From positions 1-16,155 of the forward strand of contig NZ_CAMLRU010000043.1 in assembly GCF_946482535.1 (NCBI RefSeq): 16,155 bases of DNA, read 5' to 3'. This stretch comes from an uncultured Flavobacterium sp. (GTDB lineage: Bacteria; Bacteroidota; Bacteroidia; Flavobacteriales; Flavobacteriaceae). The stretch's first letter is position 1, and each line of letters opens with the position of its first letter. A program made the translations under genes and the position numbers. This document shows positions 1 to 7,433 of the stretch, piece by piece. The notes beneath the pieces are model-generated. The model was given only the letters and a program-made list of their open reading frames with translations. It had not been told where the DNA came from and did no database searches.

Positions 1-3000
1 CCGGAAATCATCGAAAATAAAGTGTACGTTTCTTCAGTTTTCCCGGGGAATTCAGCTGAAGACGTTGAAAAATTAATTATCAAACCGCTGGAAAAGGAGT
101 TTAAAAACATCAGTGGTATCGATAAAATAACCGCCAGCTCTTTCCAAGATTACGGAATGATTATCGTTGAATTTGGAGATAAAGTGGGTATCGAAGAAGC
201 CAAAACCAAAATCAAAGACAAAGTTGATATTGTTAAAGCCGATACTGATTGGCCCAACTTGGACAACGGCAGTAAAGTAGAGCCCAATGTTTTTGAATTG
301 AACATTTCGGAAGAAGTGCCGATTTTGAACATCAATTTAAAAGGCAATTACACCACGCAACAACTCAAAAAGTATGGCGAAAAACTGCAAGACGATATTG
401 AAGAAATTGCAGAAGTAAAGAAAGTAGACATTCTCGGGGTTGATGACAAAGAAGTAGAAATTGCGGTAGATATCTTCAAAATGACTGCCGCTCAAGTCTC
501 TTTTGATGACATTCAAAATGCCGTGAAATATGAAAACATGACGCTTTCTGGCGGAAATTTAACCTCTCAAGGTTCTCGAAACAATATCAGAATCGTGGGT
601 GAAATCAAAGATCCGAAAGAACTTGAAAATGTTATCGTCAAATCATTCGGAGGAAGCGTTTACCTGAAAGACATTGCAAAGGTTAGCTTTAAAGAAAAAG
701 AGAAAACGACTTATGCCCGTGAAAAGGGGAAAGAAGTTGTGATGCTAAACGTCAAAAAACGTTCGGGACAAAACATGATTTCTGCCATTGAGCAAGTGAA
801 AGAAAGAATCGAATTGGCCAAAGAAAATTATTTGCCCAAAGATTTAAAAATCGACTTAACCAATGACCAATCTTCGCGCGTTGAACACCAAGTAGACGAA
901 TTGTCTAACCACATCATTTTCGGAATTATATTGGTAATGATCGTGTTGATGTTTACCATGGGATTGAGAAACTCCTTATTCGTAGGTGCGGCGATTCCAT
1001 TGTCAATGTTAATGGCCTTTAGTATTCTTTCTGCTTTTGGGATGACCTTAAATACTATGGTATTGTTTGGTTTAGTAATGGGATTAGGAATGTTGGTCGA
1101 TGACGGAATTGTAGTGGTTGACAACGTATTTGCCAACATGAAAAAAGGCATGCCGCGTATTCAAGCATCGAAAATCGGGATTGGCGAAATCGCTTGGCCG
1201 GTAATTTCCTCAACGGCAACCACTTTGATGGCCTTTTTACCATTTGCATTGTGGCCTGGAACGATGGGTAAATTCATGATTTATTTCCCATTGACCCTTT
1301 CGGTTACGCTTGGCGCCTCATTATTTGTAGCGATGATTGTCAATGCAGCCATGACAGGTGGTTCTATGGATATTGAAGACCGAAATGTAACCAACCGTTC
1401 GGCCAAAACTTACTCGATTATTTTCGGCATTATCGCGGTTATTTTTGTGGTTATCGGAAATGTATACGATTCAAAATTAGGAAGAGGAATTGGGCACTTA
1501 GCTTTGATTTCCTTGGGATTAATGTGGTTGTATAAAATCAAATTGTACCAATGGACCCAAGATTTCCAACACAATTTCTTCCCGAGAATGGAAGAAAAAT
1601 ACAAACGCTTTTTGGCCAAAATCTTAACCGGAAGAAATGCCTGGATTGCTCTGGGAAGTATCATTGGAATGTTGTTTTTATCCTTTATTCTATTAGGCGT
1701 ATTCCCGAGAAAAGTATTGTTCTTCCCGGATAATATCCCGAATCAAGCGATTGTTTATATCGAATATCCGCAAGGAACTGATATTGAAAAAACCAACAAA
1801 GCTACCTTATATGTAGAAAAACAAGTAATCAATATCTTGAGCAAATACGTTGACCCAAAAACCAACGAAAATTTCTTAGCCGAAAGTATCGTTTCTCAGG
1901 TTGGTGTAGGTGCCGGAAATCCGAATGTAGATGCCGGTTCGGCTTCGGAAACTCCTTTTAAAGGTAAAGTTACGGTGAACTTCTCGGAGTTTAAATTCCG
2001 TCAAGGCATCAATACTTCCGACGTGTTGGAAGAAATCCGCGGGAAAGTAAAAGGCATTGCCGGAGCGATAGTTACCGTTGAAAAAGATGCCAATGGTCCG
2101 CCGGCGGGTTATCCTATTTCGGTACAATTAACCGGTTCCGATTATGACGAAATGATTGCCCAAGCGGATAAAATGATTGCTTTTATCAACAGCAAAAACA
2201 TTCCGGGTATTGAAAAACTAAGCGTTGATGTGAACAAACAAAGTCCGGAACTCGAAGTTACCGTTGACCGAGTTAATGCAGGAAGTGCCGGCGTTTCAAC
2301 CGGACAATTAGGTTTCAATTTGCGTCGTTCAGTTTACGGACAAGAAATTTCGACTTATAAAGAAGGCGATGACGATTACAATATTGTAGTGCGTATGCAG
2401 GAAGACCAACGCAAGAATGAGAATATTTTGTTCAATCAATCGTTGACTTTCAGAAACCAAAACAATGGTCAAATCGTTCAAGTGCCTATTTCGGCTGTTT
2501 CTGAAACTGAGAAAACCTATACTTATAACCAAATCAAAAGAAAAGGGTACAAACGCATCATGACGATTTACTCTAACGTTTTGACCGGTTATAACGGAGA
2601 CGAAATCACCAAGCAAATTGCTACCGAATTAAAAGGATACGAATTGCCAAAAGGCATCACTTATTCTTTCTCAGGTGTACAAGAAGAGCAAGGTAAAAAC
2701 CAAAGTTTCTTGATGTATGCGTTATTCTTAGCCATGGCCGGAATTACCATCATTATTGTGTTACAGTTTAACTCAGTTTCTAAAACCATCGTGATTTTGT
2801 TCACCGTATTGCTGAGTTTCAGTGGTGTTTTCTATGGTTATGTCATTGCCAATATGGATTTTGTTATCTTAATGACCATGATGGGAATTATTTCCTTGGC
2901 GGGAATTGTAGTAAAGAACGGAATCGTATTGATGGACTTCTTCGTCTTGTTATTAGACAAAAAAGTAGCAGACAAAGCCGTTGAAAGTCATGATGATTTA

Positions 3001-3336
3001 TCGCTGGAAGAAATCAAAGAAGTGATTATTGAAAGTGGAAAATCGCGTTTGCGTCCGGTATTGTTAACCGCTTTAACAGCAGTATTAGGTTTGATTCCGT
3101 TAGCTATCGGATTGAACTTTGACTTCTTCGGATTGATTACCGATTTAAATCCGCACTTGTACATGGGTGGTGACAACGTAATTTTCTGGGGACCATTGGC
3201 ATGGACGATTATCTTCGGATTGACTTATGCCACTATCCTAACCCTAGTAATGGTACCGGTAATGTTCTTCTTGGTGAAACGAACCAAATACTGGTTGCGT
3301 GATCGAAGAGAAAGAAGAAAAGCTATCGAAGCTTAA
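1..3336 (+). CDS. RND-family efflux permease, 5' end missing
   Basis: This is the inner-membrane pump of a tripartite proton-driven efflux system (AcrB/HAE1-like family). The reading frame is open from base 1, so the GTG at 22 is not the start; comparison with AcrB suggests about 40 residues are missing, including TM1. In window numbering (residue 1 = base 1), the TM4 proton-relay pair is D367-D368 within GMLVDDGIVVVDNV. The TM10 lysine is K972 within GIVVKNGIVLMDF. Two large periplasmic porter regions lie at about 1-295 and 570-895. The 1111 visible residues fit a protein of about 1150. Two extra hydrophobic segments lie between TM6 and TM7 (about 473-489 and 497-511), and the TM11-TM12 loop is long. 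Its membrane-fusion and outer-membrane partners would be expected upstream, outside the window. The substrate cannot be told from sequence. The family is certain; the subfamily (HAE1 versus another RND class) is less so. Confidence 0.95.
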   Translation, partial: PEIIENKVYVSSVFPGNSAEDVEKLIIKPLEKEFKNISGIDKITASSFQDYGMIIVEFGDKVGIEEAKTKIKDKVDIVKADTDWPNLDNGSKVEPNVFELNISEEVPILNINLKGNYTTQQLKKYGEKLQDDIEEIAEVKKVDILGVDDKEVEIAVDIFKMTAAQVSFDDIQNAVKYENMTLSGGNLTSQGSRNNIRIVGEIKDPKELENVIVKSFGGSVYLKDIAKVSFKEKEKTTYAREKGKEVVMLNVKKRSGQNMISAIEQVKERIELAKENYLPKDLKIDLTNDQSSRVEHQVDELSNHIIFGIILVMIVLMFTMGLRNSLFVGAAIPLSMLMAFSILSAFGMTLNTMVLFGLVMGLGMLVDDGIVVVDNVFANMKKGMPRIQASKIGIGEIAWPVISSTATTLMAFLPFALWPGTMGKFMIYFPLTLSVTLGASLFVAMIVNAAMTGGSMDIEDRNVTNRSAKTYSIIFGIIAVIFVVIGNVYDSKLGRGIGHLALISLGLMWLYKIKLYQWTQDFQHNFFPRMEEKYKRFLAKILTGRNAWIALGSIIGMLFLSFILLGVFPRKVLFFPDNIPNQAIVYIEYPQGTDIEKTNKATLYVEKQVINILSKYVDPKTNENFLAESIVSQVGVGAGNPNVDAGSASETPFKGKVTVNFSEFKFRQGINTSDVLEEIRGKVKGIAGAIVTVEKDANGPPAGYPISVQLTGSDYDEMIAQADKMIAFINSKNIPGIEKLSVDVNKQSPELEVTVDRVNAGSAGVSTGQLGFNLRRSVYGQEISTYKEGDDDYNIVVRMQEDQRKNENILFNQSLTFRNQNNGQIVQVPISAVSETEKTYTYNQIKRKGYKRIMTIYSNVLTGYNGDEITKQIATELKGYELPKGITYSFSGVQEEQGKNQSFLMYALFLAMAGITIIIVLQFNSVSKTIVILFTVLLSFSGVFYGYVIANMDFVILMTMMGIISLAGIVVKNGIVLMDFFVLLLDKKVADKAVESHDDLSLEEIKEVIIESGKSRLRPVLLTALTAVLGLIPLAIGLNFDFFGLITDLNPHLYMGGDNVIFWGPLAWTIIFGLTYATILTLVMVPVMFFLVKRTKYWLRDRRERRKAIEA

Positions 3337-3353
3337 TATTAATATATACCCAT

Positions 3354-3386
3354 AAAAAAAGGAACTCAAATGAGTTCCTTTTTTTT
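3354..3386. terminator. Bidirectional intrinsic terminator between convergent genes
   Basis: GGAACTC (3361-3367) pairs with GAGTTCC (3372-3378) around an AAAT loop. Seven A precede the stem and eight T follow it, so it can terminate both the rightward RND transcript and the leftward transcript of the small repeat-protein gene. Confidence 0.9.
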
Positions 3387-3404
3387 GATTATAATAATTA
3401 ACTA

Positions 3405-3749
3405 TTATTTGTTTACAATCGCTTGTTGCGTCCATGTTTTAACTGTAGCTATTCGGCTATTAGAGTAATCCACTTCGCTTAAAGACTTGTCATTCCAGAA
3501 TAACCATTTTCCGGTTTTTTCTCCGTTAGAGTATTCTCCGATAGATTTTTTATTTCCGTTTTCATCATAGGCTACCCATTGTCCGGTAATCTTTCCGTCT
3601 TTAAAATAACCTTGTTGTTGCACTTTACCATTTTCATAGTAATAGGTTGCTTTTACTAAATCTCCTTCTTGCTCCAAATAAGGTTTCGCTGTTTGAGCAA
3701 AACCGAATCCTGAGATTAAAAATGCTCCTAAAATCAATATCTTTTTCAT
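3405..3749 (-). CDS. Small secreted YwqK/MORN-2-like repeat protein
   Basis: The protein has 114 residues. Residues 1-19 form a signal peptide (MKKILILGAF...FGFAQ), so it is probably exported to the periplasm or surface. The mature part holds two tandem 22-residue repeats at 37-58 and 61-82. Both follow the pattern Y-x-ENG-x5-G-x-(F/Y)-x-(D/N)G-x2-TG-x-W, typical of the MORN-2/YwqK-type family. A degenerate third unit may lie at about 84-100. Such proteins are common in Flavobacteriia and their function is unknown. The start at 3749 was chosen because it begins the signal peptide. An in-frame upstream ATG at 3785 overlaps the -7 promoter box and would not be transcribed. The gene converges on the RND gene and is separated from the next minus-strand gene by a terminator, so it is probably monocistronic. 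Related small proteins often carry unrelated enzyme names in databases, which the sequence does not support. Confidence 0.85.
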   Translation of the reverse strand: MKKILILGAFLISGFGFAQTAKPYLEQEGDLVKATYYYENGKVQQQGYFKDGKITGQWVAYDENGNKKSIGEYSNGEKTGKWLFWNDKSLSEVDYSNSRIATVKTWTQQAIVNK

Positions 3750-3782
3750 AATCGTAGGTTTAAGTTGTTCATAATTACATAA

Positions 3783-3790
3783 CAAAGCTA
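3783..3790 (-). promoter_or_regulatory. Putative -7 promoter box for the small repeat-protein gene
   Basis: The minus strand reads TAGCTTTG, an exact match to the Bacteroidota -7 consensus TAnnTTTG, 33 bases before the ATG at 3749. No TTG lies at the usual 17-23 base spacing upstream, so the -33 element is weak or absent. Confidence 0.5.
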
Positions 3791-3832
3791 TAATTTATTT
3801 TACAATAAAAAAACTTTTACTTAACAATTTGG

Positions 3833-3860
3833 TAACATTGGATGAAAACTTAACATTGGA
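3833..3860. repeat. 10-bp direct repeat upstream of the repeat-protein promoter
   Basis: TAACATTGGA occurs at 3833-3842 and again at 3851-3860, 18 bases start to start. A looser copy (TTAACAATTTGG) lies just before, at 3821-3832. The pair lies about 45-75 bases upstream of the -7 box at 3783-3790, a position suited to a regulator-binding site. No known motif is recognised. Confidence 0.4.
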
Positions 3861-3876
3861 ATTTTTTAACAGCCAC

Positions 3877-3899
3877 AAAAAAACCGCCTAAAAAGGCGG
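3877..3899 (-). terminator. Intrinsic terminator of the TlpA-like gene
   Basis: CCGCCT (3884-3889) and AGGCGG (3894-3899) form a GC-rich stem with an AAAA loop. Read on the minus strand, it is followed by seven T (A-tract 3877-3883). It lies 25 bases past the stop codon of the gene ending at 3924. Confidence 0.88.
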
Positions 3900-3923
3900 C
3901 TTAAGTATTGATTTTACTGAGGT

Positions 3924-4916
3924 TTAGTTCAGTAACTTATTCAATTGTTCTTGCAGTCTCGGATCTGATGGTCTTTTCGCATCTGCATCCACTACAATAC
4001 CTTTAGGGTCAATTAATATGAATCTTGGAATCGAATTCACTTCAAATGCTTTAACAAATTCCGTTTGGTTCGCTTTGGCGGCATACAATTGTGTTCCGGT
4101 CAATGCCTTTTCGGTAACAAAGGTTTTCCATTTCTCATAATCCTTTTCGGAATCAATAGAGATGCTTACAAATTCAATGTTTTTACCATGAAAGGTTTCT
4201 TCCATTTTCTTTAAAGAAGGAATCTCTGCTCTGCATGGTCCGCACCAAGTAGCCCATAAATCAACATAAACATACTTTCCTTTTAAACTTTCCAAAGTAG
4301 TATTTCCGCCTTTGTGATTTTCAAAGTCAAAATTAGGTGCCGCTACATTGTTCATTTTTTTCTTGGCCAACGACATCGTATAGTATTGTTGCAATTGACC
4401 AACGTTTGCCTCGGTTCCTTTCTTCAACATGTCCTTCAAATTGGCATCTATTTTTGCCGCTTCTAAACTGGCAATTTGTGTGGTTTTTAATTCTTCCGAA
4501 GCTTTTTTGAATCCTTCTGCATCCAACTCTAACATCGATTGAAAATCGATTTCGCTTTCCTGTAATGTTCTTTTAGCCAAAAAATTGTTTTCTTCAGCAC
4601 CATTTCCGGTAAAGGCAATACTTTGATCAAATTGAGTAGCATCCATGGTCATCTTCAAATCGTACCCATTTTTCAAAAACAAATTGGCATATTCTACTCC
4701 GTCAAACAATTGATATAAACCTTCTTTGATAGGAAAAGTAGCTTTAAAATTACCTTTCTCATCGGCTTCAATTTTTTGAACGGTTTCTCTTCCGCTTTTA
4801 ATAGAAAGTGTGTTGCCGTTTTTATTGGTAATTTCTGCCTGAAAAGTCATGGTTTCCTGAGCAATAGCCATAGTGGAAATCATTACTGTTAAAAAAAAGC
4901 TGATTATTTTCTTCAT
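3924..4916 (-). CDS. Exported TlpA-like thiol-disulfide oxidoreductase with DUF4369-like N-terminus
   Basis: The protein has 330 residues. Residues 1-19 form a signal peptide ending AIA before QE, so it acts outside the cytoplasm. Residues about 22-115 look like the beta-rich DUF4369-type domain common in Bacteroidota. A charged helical linker covers about 115-190. The C-terminal thioredoxin fold (about 193-330) has the redox motif WCGPC at 224-228, in context DLWATWCGPCRAEIPSL, and the cis-proline of SIPRF at P297. These residues indicate thiol-disulfide exchange with periplasmic proteins, as in TlpA/ResA relatives. The partner is unknown; cytochrome c maturation or general thiol reduction are possible. 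The start fits the signal peptide and a -7 box about 30 bases upstream. The gene is divergent from aspS, ends in its own terminator and appears monocistronic. Confidence 0.92.
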   Translation of the reverse strand: MKKIISFFLTVMISTMAIAQETMTFQAEITNKNGNTLSIKSGRETVQKIEADEKGNFKATFPIKEGLYQLFDGVEYANLFLKNGYDLKMTMDATQFDQSIAFTGNGAEENNFLAKRTLQESEIDFQSMLELDAEGFKKASEELKTTQIASLEAAKIDANLKDMLKKGTEANVGQLQQYYTMSLAKKKMNNVAAPNFDFENHKGGNTTLESLKGKYVYVDLWATWCGPCRAEIPSLKKMEETFHGKNIEFVSISIDSEKDYEKWKTFVTEKALTGTQLYAAKANQTEFVKAFEVNSIPRFILIDPKGIVVDADAKRPSDPRLQEQLNKLLN

Positions 4917-4944
4917 AAGTTATGTGTTTAATTTTTTAAGAAAT

Positions 4945-4952
4945 CAAATATA
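4945..4952 (-). promoter_or_regulatory. Putative -7 promoter box for the TlpA-like gene
   Basis: The minus strand reads TATATTTG, an exact TAnnTTTG match 28 bases before the ATG at 4916. A TTG (plus-strand CAA 4968-4970) lies 15 bases upstream, slightly closer than the usual 17-23. Confidence 0.6.
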
Positions 4953-5031
4953 CTTGTTTTGTTCGTTCAAAAATTAAAGATTAACTTAAATTTGATTCAA
5001 CACTTCAATCGTTTAATTGGTATAAGTTTTT

Positions 5032-5039
5032 TACTTTTG
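5032..5039 (+). promoter_or_regulatory. Putative -7 promoter box for aspS
   Basis: TACTTTTG matches TAnnTTTG exactly and ends 15 bases before the aspS ATG, implying a leader of only about 10 bases. The nearest TTG (5017-5019) is 12 bases upstream, too close for a standard -33 element. It supports a start at 5055, because the upstream in-frame TTG at 4959 would precede the promoter. Confidence 0.5.
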
Positions 5040-5054
5040 CCAAAAATTATTCTG

Positions 5055-6809
5055 ATGTATAGAAGTCATAATTGTGGCCAATTAAATGCCACTGATATCA
5101 ATAAAGAAGTTACACTTGCCGGTTGGGTTCAAAAATCGCGCGATAAAGGTTTTATGGTTTGGGTGGATTTGCGCGATCGTTACGGGGTAACACAATTAAT
5201 TTTTGACGAACAAAGAACCGACAAAACCGTTTTTGAAAATGCCAAATCTCTCGGAAGAGAATTTGTAATTCAAGTCAAAGGAACTGTTATTGAGCGTGAG
5301 TCCAAAAACCCGAATATGGCCACGGGTGATATTGAAATCTTAGTTTCAGAATTGACTTTACTGAATGCTTCTATTCTTCCACCCTTTACTATGGAAGATG
5401 AAACGGATGGTGGCGAAGACATTCGAATGAAATACCGCTATTTAGATATCCGAAGAAATCCCGTAAAAAACTCCTTGCTTTTCCGTCACAAAGTGGCGAT
5501 GGAAGTGCGTAAGTATTTATCCGATTTAGATTTTTGCGAAGTGGAAACGCCTTATTTAATCAAATCAACACCGGAAGGCGCGAGAGATTTTGTGGTGCCG
5601 AGTCGTATGAACGAAGGACAATTTTACGCCTTACCGCAATCGCCTCAAACTTTCAAACAATTGTTGATGGTAGGCGGCATGGACAAATATTTCCAAATCG
5701 TAAAATGTTTCCGTGACGAAGATTTGCGTGCCGACAGACAACCGGAATTCACCCAAATCGATTGCGAAATGGCATTTGTAGAGCAAGAAGATATTCTAAA
5801 TGTTTTTGAAGGATTGACACGCCATTTATTAAAAGAATTAAAAGGCGTTGAAGTCGCTCAATTCCCCCGAATGACTTACGATTACGCCATGAAAACCTAC
5901 GGTAATGACAAACCGGATATTCGTTTCGAAATGAAATTCGGAGAATTAAATGCTGTAGCCCAACACAAAGATTTTGCCGTGTTTAATTCGGCCGAATTGG
6001 TGGTTGGTATTGCTGCGCCGGGTTGTGCTTCTTTCACACGTAAAGAAATTGATGCCTTGATTGATTGGGTAAAACGTCCGCAAGTGGGCGCATCCGGAAT
6101 GGTGTATGTAAAATGTGAAGAAGACGGAACGTTCAAATCTTCGGTGGATAAATTCTACGACCAAGACGATTTGAAAAAATGGGCTGAAGCCACCAATGCA
6201 AAAGCCGGTGATTTGATTTTAGTGCTTTCAGGCAACGCCCATAAAACCAGAACCCAACTTTCTGCCTTGCGTATGGAAGTAGCTACACGTTTAGGTTTGA
6301 GAAAACCGGACGAATTCGCTCCATTATGGGTAGTAGATTTTCCACTATTAGAATGGGACGAAGAAAGCGGTCGTTATCACGCGATGCACCATCCATTCAC
6401 TTCGCCTAAACCGGAAGACATGAAACTCATCGAAACCGAACCCGGAAAAGTACGTGCCAATGCTTATGACATGGTTTTAAACGGAAACGAAATTGGCGGT
6501 GGTTCTATCAGAATTCACGATAAAGAGTTACAAAGCAGAATGTTTACGCTTTTAGGATTCACTCCTGAACAAGCCGAAGCCCAATTCGGATTCTTAATGA
6601 ATGCCTTCCAATTTGGGGCACCGCCACATGGTGGTTTGGCTTTCGGTTTAGATAGATTGGTAGCCATTTTAGGCGGTCAAGAAACCATTCGAGATTTTAT
6701 CGCTTTCCCTAAAAACAATTCCGGACGCGATGTCATGATAGATGCACCATCTGCCATAGATGAAGCGCAATTGAAAGAATTGTATATAAAATTAGACTTA
6801 CCTCAATAA
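5055..6809 (+). CDS. aspS: Aspartyl-tRNA synthetase
   Basis: This class IIb synthetase charges tRNA-Asp with aspartate in the cytoplasm. It has 584 residues, close to the 590 of E. coli AspRS. An OB-fold anticodon-binding domain occupies about 1-110 ([11 protein letters not shown] 23-33, VDLRDR 37-42). The catalytic core carries the QSPQ flipping loop at 195-198. Motif 2 is [18 protein letters not shown] (219-236). [10 protein letters not shown] lies at 477-486, and motif 3 is GLAFGLDRL (527-535). The bacterial GAD insertion lies at about 285-400. The start at 5055 matches family N-termini ([10 protein letters not shown]); in-frame codons upstream from 4959 encode an AT-rich extension that lies before the promoter. 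It is monocistronic with its own terminator. Residue 31, used to separate discriminating from non-discriminating AspRS, is lysine here. Confidence 0.98.
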   Translation: MYRSHNCGQLNATDINKEVTLAGWVQKSRDKGFMVWVDLRDRYGVTQLIFDEQRTDKTVFENAKSLGREFVIQVKGTVIERESKNPNMATGDIEILVSELTLLNASILPPFTMEDETDGGEDIRMKYRYLDIRRNPVKNSLLFRHKVAMEVRKYLSDLDFCEVETPYLIKSTPEGARDFVVPSRMNEGQFYALPQSPQTFKQLLMVGGMDKYFQIVKCFRDEDLRADRQPEFTQIDCEMAFVEQEDILNVFEGLTRHLLKELKGVEVAQFPRMTYDYAMKTYGNDKPDIRFEMKFGELNAVAQHKDFAVFNSAELVVGIAAPGCASFTRKEIDALIDWVKRPQVGASGMVYVKCEEDGTFKSSVDKFYDQDDLKKWAEATNAKAGDLILVLSGNAHKTRTQLSALRMEVATRLGLRKPDEFAPLWVVDFPLLEWDEESGRYHAMHHPFTSPKPEDMKLIETEPGKVRANAYDMVLNGNEIGGGSIRIHDKELQSRMFTLLGFTPEQAEAQFGFLMNAFQFGAPPHGGLAFGLDRLVAILGGQETIRDFIAFPKNNSGRDVMIDAPSAIDEAQLKELYIKLDLPQ

Positions 6810-6832
6810 ATATCAAATTCGCATTTTCAGAG

Positions 6833-6872
6833 AAAGCAATTATTTAAAAATTTATAAATAATTGCTTTTTTT
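6833..6872 (+). terminator. Intrinsic terminator of aspS
   Basis: AGCAATTATTTA (6835-6846) pairs perfectly with TAAATAATTGCT (6855-6866) over 12 bp with an 8-base loop. The stem runs into a T-tract at 6866-6872. It begins about 25 bases after the stop codon. Confidence 0.88.
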
Positions 6873-6891
6873 GTTGATGGATTTAGAATAG

Positions 6892-6931
6892 TTCAAATAT
6901 TGCATTGAAAATCATTCAATTATAATTTGAA
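6892..6931. promoter_or_regulatory. Nested inverted repeats upstream of the cold-shock gene
   Basis: The outer arms are TTCAAAT (6892-6898) and ATTTGAA (6925-6931). The inner arms are ATTGAA (6904-6909) and TTCAAT (6915-6920). The motif (A/T)TTGAAAA recurs at 6904, 6926 and 6935. This AT-rich structure lies about 35-75 bases upstream of the -33 element and may be an operator or chance structure. The rest of the spacer between the aspS terminator and the cold-shock promoter shows nothing else. Confidence 0.35.
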
Positions 6932-6965
6932 AATATTGAAAAAAATTTAAGTTTTTAATTGATTT

Positions 6966-6998
6966 TTGTTGGCTATGTCGCAAATAAGTATATCTTTG
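6966..6998 (+). promoter_or_regulatory. Promoter of the cold-shock gene
   Basis: TATCTTTG (6991-6998) is an exact TAnnTTTG -7 box. A TTG at 6969-6971 gives a 19-base spacer and another at 6966-6968 gives 22, both within the Bacteroidota range. The predicted transcript starts near 7004, leaving an AT-rich leader of about 20-25 bases before the ATG at 7027. Confidence 0.8.
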
Positions 6999-7026
6999 GG
7001 CATTATTAATTTTTTTTTATTACAAA

Positions 7027-7227
7027 ATGCGCACAGGTAAAGTTAAATTCTTCAATGAATCAAAAGGTTACGGTTTTATTACTGACGATGAAACAGGAAA
7101 AGACATTTTCGTACATGCTACCGGAATTAAATCAGACGGTTTAAACGAAGGAGACAAAGTATCTTACGAAGAAGAAGAAGGAAGAAAAGGTAAAGTAGCC
7201 GCTCAGGTAGTGACTATCGAAGACTAA
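7027..7227 (+). CDS. Cold-shock domain protein (CspA family)
   Basis: This 66-residue single-domain OB-fold protein binds single-stranded RNA and DNA and acts as an RNA chaperone. It has RNP1 (KGYGFI, 13-18) and RNP2 (DIFVH, 26-30), and the N-terminus GKVKFFNESKG is classic for CspA-type proteins. The acidic stretch EEEEG (48-52) and the ending VVTIED are typical of flavobacterial copies. The gene is monocistronic, with a strong consensus promoter and a strong terminator, which suggests high expression. The leader is short, unlike the long 5' UTR of E. coli cspA, so an E. coli-type leader thermosensor is unlikely. The family is certain; the paralogue name is not. Confidence 0.97.
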   Translation: MRTGKVKFFNESKGYGFITDDETGKDIFVHATGIKSDGLNEGDKVSYEEEEGRKGKVAAQVVTIED

Positions 7228-7261
7228 TATATATTATTTTTTGATTACCTAGAATGATCCA

Positions 7262-7290
7262 ACGTCCCGAAAATTTCGGGACGTTTTTTT
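7262..7290 (+). terminator. Intrinsic terminator of the cold-shock gene
   Basis: ACGTCCCG (7262-7269) pairs with CGGGACGT (7277-7284). The loop region AAAATTT can extend the stem further. A run of seven T (7284-7290) follows. This isolates the cold-shock gene from the nuo operon. Confidence 0.92.
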
Positions 7291-7304
7291 ATGGACTAAC
7301 CTCC

Positions 7305-7349
7305 TTATTTAAAATCAGTTTAAATAAACATTTTTAGCCCAATAAATGT
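7305..7349. promoter_or_regulatory. Two adjacent dyads upstream of the nuo promoter
   Basis: A perfect 9-bp inverted repeat, TTATTTAAA (7305-7313) and TTTAAATAA (7319-7327), has a 5-base spacer. A second dyad follows directly: ACATTT (7328-7333) and AAATGT (7344-7349) with a 10-base spacer. They end 20 bases before the -33 TTG at 7370 and have no T-tract, so a regulator site is more likely than a terminator. No known flavobacterial operator is recognised. Confidence 0.4.
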
Positions 7350-7369
7350 CAAAGGTTTACCTCTGATTT

Positions 7370-7399
7370 TTGCGAATTAAATAATGCGATGTATATTTG
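7370..7399 (+). promoter_or_regulatory. Promoter of the nuo (complex I) operon
   Basis: TTG (7370-7372), a 19-base spacer and TATATTTG (7392-7399) match the Bacteroidota promoter consensus exactly. Transcription should begin near 7405, giving a leader of about 28 bases. This supports the nuoA start at 7434, since the in-frame ATG at 7389 lies before the -7 box. Confidence 0.82.
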
Positions 7400-7433
7400 T
7401 GGCTATTTTAATTTACTTCTAATTTTGAGCGTT

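Noticed and set aside
22..24. GTG as the start of the RND permease
   Set aside because: The frame is open through base 1 with family-like sequence before it, and TM1 is missing; the gene begins outside the window.
3750..3785. N-terminal extension of the small repeat protein from an ATG at 3785
   Set aside because: It precedes a good signal peptide and its ATG overlaps the -7 promoter box, so it would not be transcribed.
4959..5054. N-terminal extension of AspRS from a TTG at 4959
   Set aside because: It has no family similarity, is AT-rich, and lies upstream of the -7 box; [10 protein letters not shown] at 5055 matches AspRS N-termini.
7305..7327. Second terminator after the cold-shock gene
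   Set aside because: The stem is all A/T and no T-tract follows; the strong GC-rich terminator at 7262-7290 already serves this gene.
7389..7433. NuoA starting at the ATG at 7389
   Set aside because: That ATG is before the -7 box of the nuo promoter; the ATG at 7434 gives the expected NuoA length.
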